A stretch of DNA of 64,000 nucleotides from Castor canadensis (taxonomy: Eukaryota; Chordata; Mammalia; Rodentia; Castoridae), in the NCBI RefSeq assembly GCF_047511655.1, contig NC_133389.1, positions 158,921,973 to 158,985,972 on the forward strand, read 5' to 3'. A program made the translations under genes and the position numbers. Below, one piece after another: positions 46,284 through 61,200 of the stretch. Position 1 is the first letter of the stretch, and each line of letters begins with the position of its first letter. The notes under the pieces are model-generated. The model made no database searches, had not been told where the DNA came from, and saw only the letters and a list, made by a program, of their open reading frames with translations.

Positions 46284-49200
46284 CTGAAAGGGGAAATATT
46301 TTCAGTTAAGTTTCAACTAATTTGCTTTGTTCATGTATAAGTGATGTATAAATACCAACTTCATAATAACTATTCTGGTTTTTTAGCATATAAATGTACA
46401 GATTTTTCCTTTGGACGTAAATATCTTAGCTCAATGTGGAATGTATTGAGAATTTAGTGACTTTTTAGAATTATTTCTTCTCTTTGCATCTATTCAGAAG
46501 AGGAAATGCTGCCATAGGACAGTAGTTTTCATTTTCAGCCTTAGAGCACATTAGGGAAACTCTTTAAAAAGTGTTCTTAAGTTTGATCCACTTCTGCTTC
46601 AATACCTTCCTTTCTGTTTCATCATTTTTACAGATACTGATTGACTTTTTTCCTGCTGATCTTTCTGCAACTTGCCTATTAATTTCTGTAGTCTCCACTC
46701 CATTCTCGAGCTAGTTCTTTTTTTAATACCTATTTATAAAAAAAAGATGCATGAACTTTATTAGAAAACATTTTCCTAAAGCAGAAACTGGGATCTATGG
46801 GGAGACAAGTAAAAACCTCATTTAAAGGCGGAAGAGCAACACCAGCTAGCGTTTACTGTGTACCAGATGCTATTCCCCATTGATCATACTTGTTTTATAA
46901 TAAAACTTTTAATAGCATCCCCCTTCTGTAATAGGTGAGTGAAGCAGGTGGAAGTTGGTACTAATACTCTATGCAAATAAAAAAGATTGCAGTTAATGAT
47001 GGATGGAAGTGGAATGCTGCAATACAGATATTTTTGAGTCCTACCCACACTCTTAAGAGTTGTCTCACTGAATCTGATATGTAATGATAAACTTACTTTG
47101 CAATAAGCAGTTTCTATATGCAAGTAAAAACAAAGTTAAAGGGCAATTAAAAGGAAGTTTCTCACAAATACCACACTTACCCTACTTTCTTGACTTTCAC
47201 TTGAAGGTGAGTCGTGAGCACACAGGTCATGGTTCTCTGAAGGAAGTGCTGGAGGACTTTCAGCAGCACATTGCTGACCACTACTGAAGTCATTAAAGTA
47301 TTCTTTCAAAAGCAAGTCCTGCCCTTCAACGTTTTTACTGTACGCTCTAGCAAGAAAATAATAAATTGTATTATCTGAACATTTTATGAACATAAGATTT
47401 ATCACTAAGTCAAATTAACTTAGTAGCTTTACTTTAATCAGTTCTGCCTAAGACTTAAAAATCATACGATCACCTTCCTGATGCTATTATTATCCTAATG
47501 GTTTATTGTTGTTCACTATTGTTTTTGTTTTGTTTGGTTTGCTTTTTGTTTTTTGGAAGACAAGAAAGGGCAGTTCTTTAGTTGCTGTAATGTCATTCAT
47601 GAAGGTTTCAATTCATCTTTTCCTCTGTATTTCTGGACTGTGAGAACAAGGATGAGCATTCCAGAATCTCATTTATGTTAGAACTCTTTGAATAAGGATT
47701 TACAGCAGATCTGGCTATCTTCAGACCTAAACAGAGAAAGGTGTTTTAACAGTACTAATTAAATGAAAGATAACCCTTCACTGAAGTGACTTCCACACGT
47801 CACATGATCTTGCATTTTGAGTTTGGGCTATATTAAAAATAATGAAATGTAAGTATAAAATACCAGGGATTCTTTTAAATAGTAATTATTAATGATGTCT
47901 TATTTATTCTCCCTTTCCCCCACAGTCTATTTGTGTTTTGTTTTTTGAGACAGGATCTCACCATGTAGCCCAGGCTGGCCTTCAACTCACAATTATCCTA
48001 CAGTAGCTTTCTGAGTGTTGGGATTTCAGGTGTGCCACCACACCCACATCTGTTTGTTTTTAAAAGTACTTTAGACAATTTGCCTTGTAGATGATACAAG
48101 TTTATCAAGAAATTTTTTTTTCAAGTAGTGGTATTTTTGAAATAGTTCTGTTAAAATGGATTACCTAAATTCTAGTCCCCAGTGTTCAGCCCACTGTTAA
48201 AAGTGGATTGAAATGACCTGCTTTTTTGTTTTGTTGTTATTGGATGTTTTGCTCTTTTGAGATGAGGCCTCACTGTATAACCTAAACTGGTGTAATTCTT
48301 GTGATCCTCCTGTTTCAGCCTCCCAAGTGCTGGGATTATAGACATGCACCACCATGCCTGGCTGAAATGATCTACTTTATATACAGAGAAAATTTTCATA
48401 CTATTAGTTAGCTTAATCTATTGCTAAGGCTAGTAACAAACATGAGAAATAGAATGGAGTAAAATACAGAAACTCATTTCATCATTATGTAATGAGCTAA
48501 ATATATTCTGGATATAAGCTGAGTATATGCAGTGTGTTACTATACATATTAGTACATGAATAGCTGATAGCTCACCTTTTTTACTGGTCCTGACAAAACT
48601 CATGCAGAATTTTTGTTCATTCCATATGGATTCAACAGTATTAGACTTGAAATTTAAAATACTTGCCTGCTGTTTCTTCTGTGCCACTTGCTTTGCTCCC
48701 ATAGTGACCACCTGGCTTGCTCTCTCTCTTCATATTTTTTGTGTCTTAGGGAGAAGACTTCATCAGAAAGATCTTCTATCTGGAATTAGAAAAATTTTGC
48801 TTTATGAGAAGCCTTTTGAAATATAAGAATAGGTTTCAAACAGTTCTACAGAACAATAGCAAGCAACCTAAAAAATATGTGCAAACTATCAGTAGCAAGA
48901 ACAAATGTTAGATTAACTTCAAATTCCCGAAACTTGGGAGTCCAAAACTTTTTTTTTTTTTTTAATTTTTTACTCTTGGCTCATGTTTCAGCACTTACTT
49001 GGATTGTAAAAGGGTTCGTGGTGCTTTCCATTTTGCCACAGCTATGTAAAATAGTCTTAATGCTTTATTCCTCAGTTTTTATTGATTATACATTGTGGAG
49101 CACACAGTATTTTAAGTACATATTAATATCAAAGAAAAGTAAAACTGAGATAAATCAGATTTAATGACTTATCTGGGGTTCTAACCTGGATAACTATTTT

Positions 49201-52200
49201 GGTTATGATGTTTGGGAATTTGGCTAGCATCATTCTGCAGGAGTACAAGTGCATTAGAAGAAGAAAGGGCATTAAGGTATCTGGTAATTGACTGCTTGCC
49301 TTAGAAGCATTATTACTTGACAGAAACTGTCTTTAAATAATACTGCTTCTAGAGCCCATAACTTTGGAAGTAATTCGATCAAACATTGTTTTTTCCTGTA
49401 ACTGTTCTTATTTTAGTGTAATTTTACTTGTACAGATCCAAAATTCTGCGGTCCCTTACCTATAATTTTTAAATCCTAAATATAAAAAAATAACCCAAGT
49501 TTTTCATAGAATTGACAGCCTGATCTGAAGTGGTATGAGGGTAGTTTTCCATGTTTATTTTATTTACTGTGCATATTTGGCTACAGAAACATTAATATTT
49601 GGTTAATATTATAAGAACTGTCCTGGACTCTGGGTATTACCATGATAGATGTACCACATTACTTTTCTTGGGGTTTTTGTTTTGTTTTTGAAGATGGGCT
49701 TAATGGTTATACATTAATATCTTGTTAAATTTGCACACAAACATTTTTAATAAAATTAATATTCACTTTGAAAAAACACCCTTTATTTTCATAAATGAAA
49801 AAAATCAGAAGTTAAAGGGTTTTATCTTAAATGTCAAATTAAGCAGGCATCATTATATATATGTATGTATATATGGTTCAATTATCACATTAAATTAAAG
49901 ACAGCTTACCTCTTCTTCACCTGAGTTATATTCATCCAAAGGTTGAAGAATAACCATCCTCCAGCTATTGAAGATACAAACCAATGTCAAACAGCTTCTA
50001 TTTACCTAAATGTAGCAGTTTTGTTCTCCAAGCATAACTAAATACATTAGTTTTTTATGTCCTGGGATTTCCATAATTCAAATGGTTGTACTTTAATACT
50101 TTTTAAAGAGAAAAAAATATTTTTATTAGAAAAGGACAAGGAGAAGACTAGTCTTTACTTTTGTTTTTATAGTGGACAGTCTCTTCTTCTTAGCTGCATT
50201 ATGTACTGACTTTGAAGTCATTGGTATGCTGATAAATTGGTTAGGCCAAAAAGAAGTTTAAAAAACCTGCCTTGTAGTGTTTGCCAGTTTCTTTGGAGTG
50301 GAAATGCTTATCATGACTCCAGAGCTATCAAGAGTTTAACAGCCGGCTCACAGAATTCTATTTAATAGCCAGGTCTACCCTGGCCCTAGTCTTCCACTGC
50401 AGGTTGAAAACATTGTTGCTATAGAACACCATAACCATAAATGATACTCTTTTTTTTAATTGTACAATTTAGCACACATAGTTTATTTTGTAAAGTCCTC
50501 CATATATGTACATATTATTAAATCTAAATATCAATATAACCAAGTTAAAAATCTCCAATACAGTTTACTAGATTTCACTAGTTAAAAAGTGTCTGTGTTT
50601 TGAACTATGCTCTCATGCCAATCTGAAGGCATATTTTATTAACCTATCTTTTAAAAACTTAGTATTTAAATTTATGAGCTCTTTTAAATGATACTCTTCA
50701 CTGGAGAAAATTGCAGTAGTATATTCATGGGAGTTCTCACAGTACTTCCCAGAGTACTAGATTTCTCTTAATACCTCAGAGCAATTATGAAATAATAGGA
50801 GGACTTACAGAATTAAATAGAGTTGGGTAAGAATTATCTTTGGTTGTCGCCTGGCTCATGTCTTGATTTTCAACCTGTTCAATCTCTACTCCATAGTGGT
50901 GCTATATTCATATTTTTAAGAAACTGCTTTCATTATTGGTTAAAGGATAAAAACAAAACAAAACAAAAAAAAAAGCTCACTACACTGGTAGAAGCAGGTA
51001 TAGCATTCAGGGATCCCCATGGTTTGGTTCTTTTCTAACCTTACCTCCTTTTATTAACCTAGCAAACCCTTAATACCTGGCTAAGCCTTGTGCACATGTC
51101 CATGTGCCTTTGTTGTAGTTTCCCTATGTAAATAACTGCCTTCATGGATGTCTTCCCAGACTTTCCCATTCATTTTTATATTTAATGTGTTTATTTGCAG
51201 AATCTCTTTTGTTGTCACAGGTGTTACTGTCTCACAGTGGTGTGAAAACATTATACAAATGTAGTTAGTTGCTTTCTCTGAACTTTTTTTAACCACATGC
51301 ACCTTTGTCTTTTAAGAGGAAGGATTGTTTGATGTTCTTTTATATCACTAAGGTATCATTCTAGTATCATGTACATATTAGGTCCCTAAATATAATTGAA
51401 AAGATTTAAGCAAATCAGTTTACAAATTCTCAGTTCTTAATAAAAACTGAAAAGTAAAGTGAGACTATGTGGCACTTTTTCTTCAGCATAAGTAATGTCA
51501 AGTTTCCTTTCACCATTTTTCCCCATGACTATGTATATGTGTATGTATATGTGTATGTGTATGTATATGTGTATGTGTATGTATATGTATATGTGTATGT
51601 GTATGTATATGTATATGTGTATGTGTATGTATATGTATATATGTGTATGTGTGTGTATATTTATATGTGTATGTATATGTGTATGTGTATGTATATGTAT
51701 ATGTATATATGTATGTGTATGTATATGTATATGTAGAGAAGGAAGGAGGGTGCATCCTCCTCTCAACTAAAATTCTAACTTCACTCTGACTTTAACTTAT
51801 TATAGAAAGAAAAATAGGTATAAATATACATACCTTGGAGTAATTATTTCCTTATATTGGAGTTTCTCTAACTTAGCTGGGGCAACTAATGACATGGGAA
51901 TCACAATGTTATCTATGTCATATGAACTCTCACTTCTTAACCTTCGTCGTAAAGTATTCTGCAAAACAGGATTATCATACTACTTTAGGATAGTATCTAG
52001 TTATCTGTACTGATAACCTTTTATTAGTTACATAAAGATAATATGTAGAGTACCTGTTACATAGTATTAGTAAATATAGTGTTATAAAATCTGATTATAA
52101 AATGTTAAGAAAACCAATTAAGTATGCCTCTCTTTCATGAAGCAGTATAATTTCTTGGCAGATTATAATGTATATTTATGTGCACAAATTACTAGGAAAA

Positions 52201-55200
52201 GCTAGGAAATATTTTTTTGGTGAGCACTTTAGTAAAGGTCATTATTATAATCTTCATTTGTGTGTCCTGGTCTGCAAGCTTCACAATGTTCATTTCTACC
52301 TAGTCCTGGGCCAGATGGCAAAAAAACAACAGATTAAGAACACAAGTCCTAAACACTCATTGGCAAGAGTGTATTTAGCTTTATATGTTACAAGTAATAT
52401 AGTTGGCCATGATTAAATTTTTTAAAGAAAAAGACTCCATAACCACAGATTAAAAAGATGTTAGCTTCCAATTAACAAATGTTTTATTTAATCAGATTTG
52501 TTATTTCCTATCGAGAGTGTTCTAAATGTACTAGTAAATAAGCCTGATACGAATTAGCAAAGTATTCTATAAGTTTTTGTCAGCTTGTTTTATTTCAAAA
52601 ATCTATAAAGCAGTTTAAGAGTTACAGTGTACAGAAAAAAAGAAACTTACTTGTGACGATGAATTCTGGGTTCTTGATATAACATTGACATTAGAGACAG
52701 CAGTGAAATTGCAATGGGATCCTGGTTCTGTGCGTTGCAAAGCTAATTCTTCAAATGTCGTTCTTTCTCCTGTCATGGAAAGAAGCCTTCAGAATGTTGC
52801 ACATTAAACATGACCATTGGGGTTTAGAATTATTTTTCCAATTAGGTGAAAGGTGATTGACCTTATCTGTTTGTTGGATGTTTTTCAATTCATGTATCAG
52901 AAAACAAAAGGAAATTATACCCGTAGTTTTGCTGCAAGTACCTGTTTTCTGGGGCCTTGGCATTTTTTGTCCAATATGTTTCATATTTTTAAGTAATCTG
53001 ATCTGTTCTCTTTGCCATGTTTTCTGTGACTACTACAGAGACTGTACTGTCAGGAGTAATCTTAATTTTCTTATTTCAAATGACTTTTCTGTTCTTATCT
53101 TGATCTGAACTCTATTCAGTAATTTTGACATTTTTCTATAAAGCACTAAATTCTAATAGTTACTTTCTGGTATTCATTTTTATAGCATCCTATTTGTGTT
53201 TCATGGTTACAATTTCTCATTCTCCTAGATACTTACTTTTATTGGTACCTGTGTTTCCTTCCTTTTGTTCCCTTTTTTTTTCTTTTTATATATACATGTT
53301 TGTTCTTTTTTTTGAGACAGGGTCTCCAATGTGTGACCTTTCTACTAATGCTTCCTGAGTGCAGTAATTACAATCATGTGCCACCACGCCTGACTTATTT
53401 ACTCACTTATTTTTTGCCCTTGTTTATGTTACTTTGGTATGACTCTTTAAAGGAAAAGAAGTATTTTCTTGAATAATATAAAAATACCCAGTCCATGTTT
53501 ACATTTCTTCAGTTGTTAAACATCCTGTTTTACAGTTTCTTCCCATCAGAATGTACACATTGAAGTTGATTATTGTGTTCTAGGTTTCTTGTAACTTAGA
53601 ATAGTTCATTTTTTCATGACAGTGATTTGCCACTGAGACTGGGCCAGCTGTCCTGTACTTTCAGAGTTACTTACTATAATTTATAAATTCATTTATTTAT
53701 CACTGTATATCCATTAAGCTTGAAATGATCTAAAGTATTAGTCGATTCAAGTGAAATTTTATATTAGGTTATGAATATTTCATAATTTTATTTAGAGATA
53801 AATTGTGTTTTGGTATGTGTATATGGAAGTTCTTTAAAAACTAGGTATTCCTGGTTGTCTGTTCTTAAGAGTTAGACACTAGGGTTAGAGGCATGGCTCA
53901 AGTGCTAAAGTGCTTGCTGAAGTGCAAGATCCTGAGTTTACACCCCAGTGTCATAAAAAAAAAAAGACACTAAAAAAAATAAGGATACCTCTAGTTTTAT
54001 TGGAGTTTGTTCATTTTGTTTTATAATGTACTTGATTAGATAAGTAACTTGGTCTGTTTTATAAGGGATTTCTGAAGATTAGAGATAAATATATTTCCAT
54101 TGTGTGTAATTATAGGTCAGTCAGTACATTTTGGATGTAACTAATTTTTAATTTATTGGATATTTTATGGGCATATTGTCTCTGGAGAAGACTTGAAAAA
54201 TGAATATAGTTTTATATTCACTAGAACAACTGAAGAAACAAAATATATAGTGTATCTTGCCATTTTTTATCATTAACAGTAACGTGACTATCTTCCCAAG
54301 TCCTCACAACAGAGTACACGTGCTATTAATAGACTTCTAGTTTCCAGTGATATCTTTTGATCATCTTGGAACCATCAAGACTACAAAAGAGAACTGAACA
54401 AAATGGCTGATTACCTTAGTTGAATTTTGACCACTTTTTCACTGTCCTGAGTAATTTAGAAATGGTAATAAATTTCTGTCAGGCAGACGTGGACTGACCT
54501 AGTTTTAGTCTAGAACAGCCTTGGAAACTAAATCCTGTCCAAATGATAGTTGATTGAAAATAGTTAGGGAATATAGGTAGGAAACCCTTAGTTGCCATAA
54601 AGTGGGTAGATAACCACTCTACCAATTCTGAATTAGCTACATGAGTAGGCTCACAGGGTCGTAGATGCTTTGTGTTCTGGATTATACAGTCCCATGAGAC
54701 ATGGTTATTTGAAGATAATTTTTTTTATTTTCAATAAAAAATATTGGTCATAGCCTCATTTTAACCTACCTAAAACTGTTTCACTCACATGTCTTTTCTT
54801 TCTTCCCTGTAATAGTTGTGCAGACGATTCTGACCTTATTTGAGGCTTACATGTAGGTGAATATCCATTTCTCCATTGAATCAAAGTACTATGTACTAAA
54901 ACAAATTGAAAAAAAAAAAGATGTGTGAAGTTGTATTCTTTAACACAAACAGATAAAGAACATGTAATTCTCTATGACAGTGCATTTAAAGTATAGGTTC
55001 AAAATTGAATATAATGATCCTTATGTACCAAGTTGGACAACTCTTAAAACTAAAAATACCTAGAATAGGATTCCTTAAAAACATCACTGGGAAGTGCCCA
55101 GTTTCCTATACTTGCTCCATTTTTTTTGAAGGGGATGAAAAGGGAAGGTGATCTGTTCTCAAAGCCTTCCAAATTAGGATTGGTTCAGATCTATAAATCT

Positions 55201-58200
55201 TGACTGAATATGATCTGAATCCTAAAGTTGCTTTCTTTTAAATCTGAAAATAATTGAGGACCAAGCAAGATTCAACATGGTCACAAGAGTGGGGACTCCT
55301 TGAGACCAACAACCTGACCTCATCCCCCTCTGATAGGGACTAGCACTATTTCATTTTTTATGAATGTAACACAGTTTTAAGTCACATAATACCTGTGCCC
55401 CAGTTTCTTCTTCTGTAAAATAGGAATAATAGCAGCTATGTTGGGGTTACGAAGATTACAAGAGTTCTTGCAGTTGAAGGTTCTAACATGGTAAGTGCTT
55501 AATAAAAGTTGGCTTTGTCATTGTGAATATTTAAACCTTTTATTTCCAGTACTGGCTTAATACCCAAGTTAGCTCTTTTGAAAGAGGGGTTGGAGACATG
55601 GAAAGGAATAGAAAGGAAATGTAAGCTGAAGTGCCAAACTAGCACTGAAATAAGGGCATGGCCCACCAACCAAATGCCCAGGAGGGATCCAGTTTTAAGA
55701 TGGCAAAGCACACTGAAAATGATAGACAAAAGTTTTACACATAGGCTTGTGCATATATAGACACATTTGTAAGCAGAAAGGGAACAACTTATGAAACATC
55801 TCTGAAAGACTGATATCCTATGGAGTTTCACTGAAGAGGAAACCCAGAGTGGAAGCACATAGGAAAGTCCTCCAAAGTATGAATACCAAAGGTGCTCTAG
55901 ACTTGGAGGAGAGGGAAAATGGGAGCAGGTTAGTTTATATAGAGCAACTGATAAGACTGAAAGCTAATACATCAGCCAGGCTACTGATGAAGTTATCTAT
56001 CTCAAGTGGTAAAATCACTTTGGGCAGAGAAATGGATAGCTGAGGAGATAAGGAAATGTCTTAATGCCTGCCCCACTTTTCCAACTCCATATGAAAGTAG
56101 TATAGGATGTAAATCTCAACAGGGTACCATAAAAAGCAGTAGTAGAATAGTCTTTTAACATTGAATATCATCTTACGTGAGTATATAAACTAAAAATCTT
56201 GAATTCCAACATAAAATAACAAACTACAAGTGGCAGAACCATCTCAAGAAATAGTAGCTGGAGCACTCACAATATACATATATAACTGGTCTCTAAACTA
56301 AAATTGTGAAGAGAAAGCAAGAGGGCTCTCCAAAGAAGCTTCAGAAATGGAAAGCATAGTTTGAATTTAAAAACAGTCATCACCAACAGTGGATACAGCT
56401 AGAAAAAATTTTAAATTGGGACTGGAAGAAGAACTGCACAACTTGAAGAACCAAATGATGGAAAATGTGAAGGAAAAAAGAAACCAAAACGTAATGATAC
56501 AATACAGTGAATGAAGGGAAGTTCGTATTTGAAGAAGTAACAGCCAAAAAAGGTTTCAGAATCAACTTATTAACCCTAATACTAATGTGAAGCATCAAGC
56601 AAGAAAAAAAATACTGGTAAGAGGACATGACTGATGAAGATCCTCAAAAATTCCCAAGAAGGGTTAAACATTACCATGAAGGACTGGTGAAGTGGCTAAT
56701 GCACAAGGCCCTGAGATCAACCCCAAGTACCACCCCTCCAAAAAAAGTTCACACACACTCTAAAGGAATGAACAAATCTGGTGAAGTAAGATGTAAGAAA
56801 ATGACTAAATAGCTCATGGAAAAACAGTAAGCAGAATTCTCAGAAGACTTCTAAGATTTCTCACTTGCCCTCCCCAAAAGGAAGAGGAAGATGTTAAAAT
56901 GGGAGGAGTAATCCTACACGCCTGTCTGGAAAGGGCTGGGGGTGTGGCAGTACTTCTACCTATCCTAGATAAACACCCTTCTGCTTATTTTACTGTGATA
57001 AAGTAATAAGAGTTCAAATATGAACAGAAAGAGTTCATAATGAGGGGAGGACAAAAAAGCTGGTGCAACTACGCAGAATGCCAAGGCAGCAGAAAGCAGG
57101 ACAAACCTGGGTATTGAACATCGACTGTGGTGTAGAGTGAGAGATCATGGTGAAAGAACTGTGAGCAGGTAGATGTCTTAAAGGGATAGTAGTGAGGAGT
57201 TGGTGTGACATTAGATTTGCATTTTTGAAAAATAGCTACAGTGAGAGAAGGTATATCAAAATTGGGCTTCAGCAATATAGATTTGAGATAATGTTGGACT
57301 TAATGTGGTAGAAATGAAGATAAATTTGAAACAATTTCTAAGATCATTTTGGCAACTTAGTGAGTACATAGGAAGGGTGACAATGGAATATTCAGCCATA
57401 ATGTCATTTGTAGGAAAATGGATGGAACTGGAGAGCATGTTCGATAAAATAAGCCAGACTCAAATACCATATTTTTTTCTCATGTGGAATCTCTTCCAGA
57501 AAAAAACATAAAGGGGCTACTGGGAAAGGGGGACCAGTGGGAGAGAAGAAAAGAGGTTGATGGGGGCTGAATATGATCAAAGTATATTACATGTATATAT
57601 GAAAAGGTCATAAAACCCACTAAAATTGTTTAAAAAGGAGGTAGGATAGGAAAGTAATAGGGTGAATATGATCAAAGTATGTTACATAAACATAAGGAAG
57701 TATAATGAATACCCTGTGTACAATTAATAAATGATTTTTTATAAAGAAAATGTGAATCATGAAGGCTGAGCCCCGTGTTTCTGGATTGCTTTGGGTTATG
57801 GTTCTATTCTTCCATCTGTCCACTCTAAAATAAAACCTAATTTTGACATAAACAAAAAATCTTGAAATAGCACAAGAATTTCCATATATATTTTACTCAA
57901 TCCCCAAATGTTAATATTTTATCACATTTTCTTCACCTCTCTGAATGCAAATTTCTGGCATGATGTTCCCTTATCCCTTAATATATCAATGTGCATTTCT
58001 CTTTTACATAGCCAAACAATTGTCAAAATTAGGATATTAATGTTAGCTAATCTGCAGACATTCACATTTCACCAGTTATCCCTTTAATATTCTTTATGGA
58101 AGATTCCAATCATTTCATTCAGTTATCTTTTGAAAGTCATATCTGAAGCAGTTCCACCCACTTATAACCTTGAATATTTTGGCAAATATAATCCCTTGAA

Positions 58201-61200
58201 TTGGTTTTGTCTGGTATTTTGTCCTGAGACTATGTGTATTTAGTCTTCATGTTTACAATTTGACTGTTCTCTACTTTGGTATTGCTTGCGGTCAACAGTG
58301 TCATAAATGCACAATCTATTGGACAGTATAGGATAAATCCCAGCTCTGGCAAAACACACAAAGATCTGTGCTTACTTTTACACAGTTCTGCAAGAATATC
58401 AAGCTGTTTGTAGATACTTCAACACGTCACACTTTTAGGTCTCCATTATGTGTATTTGTTTCTATTATTTAAAGCCTCATTACATCATACGGGTTAACAG
58501 CATTTGAATTAGCTGGGACCTTGTTAAAATGTAAAACCTCAAGCCCCATTCCAGACTTCTTGGAGTCTGCATGCTAACAATATCTCTCAAGTAATATGTT
58601 TATACATTATGTTGGAGAAGCACAGATTTGGAACACTTCACCCTTCCTCCTCTGAAAATTCCTAGATGACCTTTGGCATCTCCATCTTTCTGAGTTCCTC
58701 TCTTTGCTCATTCCTCATCTCTCTTAAGTTCTCTTTTTCTTTATCCTAGGTAGTTATATACTCCTTTATATTTTTTATGTCTTTGCTCATCAGACCTTAC
58801 ATAGTTACTGTTGGTTTTACCCCTATTGCATTAGAATTTTTATTTCCTGGGATTCACCTTTGATAATTGGCATTTAGTAGTCTGCCTGGCACAGAGTAGG
58901 TGCTCAAATGTTGAATGGTACTTTTACTTAAGTCTACAAAACTCACTAACTGAAAAAAATTAATGCCCAACTATTTAAGACAGATATACAGGATTACACC
59001 TAATCAGTGCTTAATTATTTGAGGTGGGAGTGGTAAAGAAGGTGTGTAGGACATGAGAGATTGATACATAAAAGAATACCTTATTGATTTGCCTAATACT
59101 AGTACAGCATCCAACTGTAGTGTATTCCATTCATATTCCTTTTAATTTTCCATTACATGTGACCTACAACAGGCCACTGCATGTACATACATTTCACACT
59201 TCATATGAATTTCAAGAATAAAATAATTTTCATTAAAATAAATGTGTAATAGTGTCTATCTCATAACTCACTCTTCGTTATTTTTGCAGGTGGTTACCTA
59301 ACATTCCTCTGTTTTGAGACAATGCCATTAAGGTATCCTGTAGCTATTAGACATCTTAGTTGTTATACTATTGTTAGAAATGATGTCCCAGTATCAATGT
59401 TCACCATCACCTTGATGAGACTGTTGTGGAAATACTTTAAATAATCATTTTCATGGGTATGTTTTTTCCCTTTTGAAAAAATTTAGTCTCAAGATAAATC
59501 CCAATTAAGTAGAATTACATCATGAGAAAGTACTTGAATAGCCTGCACATTCTAGTATTCTTTAGTCTTTTCTTCCCTAAGTGTAGGCAATTGTTCCTTG
59601 TCCTTGGTGCTTTCACAGTTTTCTCCTTTAACTTTTTACTATGGAAAAATTTCAAACACAAGGAGACTAGAATAATGAACTCCCATGGACCTATCATTCA
59701 GCTTCAGCAATGATCTACTCATGACCAATCTTATTTCGTCTCTTCTCACCTATTTGCTGTTAATTTTTTAGAAACAAATCCCAGACATCCTTTCTATCAT
59801 GTCAGCATGAATCTCTTAACTGACAAAGTTGTGTCTGTTTTTGTAACTACAATGCATTACTACATATGACAAAATTAATAATTCATTAATCTCTAACATC
59901 CATGTTTACATTTGTTGGGTTGTTTAAAAATTGTGTTAATGATTATGAAAAGGAAATTTACGTGTGTGTACAACTCATTTGTTCAAATCAGAATCCAACA
60001 TGGTCCACCACACACTGCATTTGTCTGATATAATAAACACTTTTTACATGATTATAATTGTACCAAACAAAATATTTTCATCTTATAAAAATCACCATAC
60101 TCTTTGATAAACATGAACTTTTAAGATATTGTTAAGGTTCAGTATTTTGCTGTAGTGTAACCATATCTGTATTACATCCTTCAGGTTGCTAATTTCTCAT
60201 CACAAAAATACTAAGATAAATTGTAAAAACAATTTTTATTTGTGATAAAAATTGTTTCATATGTAGGATTAACTAGATTCTTGGAATAATGGGATCAGAA
60301 TATGGAATTTACAGTTCAGGAAACATTTTGAGCAGGTACAAAAGTAGACATGGTAGTTTTTTTATTACAGTGAGTTTATTTAATATATATGTATATATTA
60401 TATATACTATATATATATGAGTCATGTAAATGGATCTCATAGTGGTCCCCAGAAGATTTCTATTAAGTGTTATTAATGTTATCAGAAATATGAGAATGTT
60501 GTTTTTTTAACTATAGTGAAACTAGAATTGATTATAATGTTTTAACTTGTAATAGGCAAAAATAATAAACTCAAAAGTATCTGGTACACAAGTTCTCAGT
60601 AAAAGTTAGCCATTTTCATTTCCATTATCAAGCATAGAATTTTTCTTCTAATTCTTTTAAGATACTATTTTTAACATGCATCTCTTTAGTACATCTGAAA
60701 TATATTTTTAGTATTCATCTTAAATTTCTCTTAATGTGAGGAACTGATCTCATTTCGTGAATCATTTAATGCCACTGTTACAGATGAAAGTTGGTTATTT
60801 AGAGCATGAACTCTGAGCCAAACTGCTCTACCCCTAGGGAAGATTGTTTAAGAATAATTCTTTTAACCCCATAGGTTAAAAGAATTAACTAATATGTAAC
60901 TCTTTAGCACTGGCATATGAGGAATACATAAAAAATTTGTTGTCGTTCATATTTATTGGCTAAACACTCTTTCCACACTGAAAGAATAATACTCCCTTTA
61001 TCACACAATGAACCTTTAGGGCTGTCTTTAGGCTATTATTTAGTTCCCTGATCTGGCTTCCATCAGCACCATATTTTAATGATCATAACTATAAATTATT
61101 TTGGTACATGATACCTTTTGATTTTTAAAAAAAAATTATTAGCCATTCTTCAACATTTTCTCTCTGGCAGAAACTCCAGAATAACTGTTCAAAAAGAATA

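Larger units (their letters stand above)
47347..48666 (-). other. KANSL1L: KANSL1L intron with GC donor
   Basis: 1.3-kb GC-AG intron (minus-strand donor gcaagt, acceptor ttgctag). It carries two B1-like SINEs at 47938-48050 and 48238-48364. Confidence 0.85.
52770..54769 (-). other. KANSL1L: KANSL1L intron
   Basis: 2-kb intron with a B1-like SINE (53312-53397) and an ID-like SINE (53887-53965). The rest is AT-rich and unassigned. Confidence 0.65.

Noticed and set aside
46127-46309. Plus-strand open frame of 60 codons
   Set aside because: Antisense shadow of the last KANSL1L exon.
51531-51736. Regular repeat that could suggest a CRISPR-like array
   Set aside because: No spacers; a simple tandem repeat in a mammalian intron.
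51437-51770. Overlapping open frames rich in Tyr-Val, Met-Cys or Thr-His
   Set aside because: They are translations of the TATGTG microsatellite.
55849-56043. Plus-strand open frame in AG-rich sequence of the KANSL1L intron
   Set aside because: No family resemblance I can name; probably old repeat-derived sequence with chance openness.
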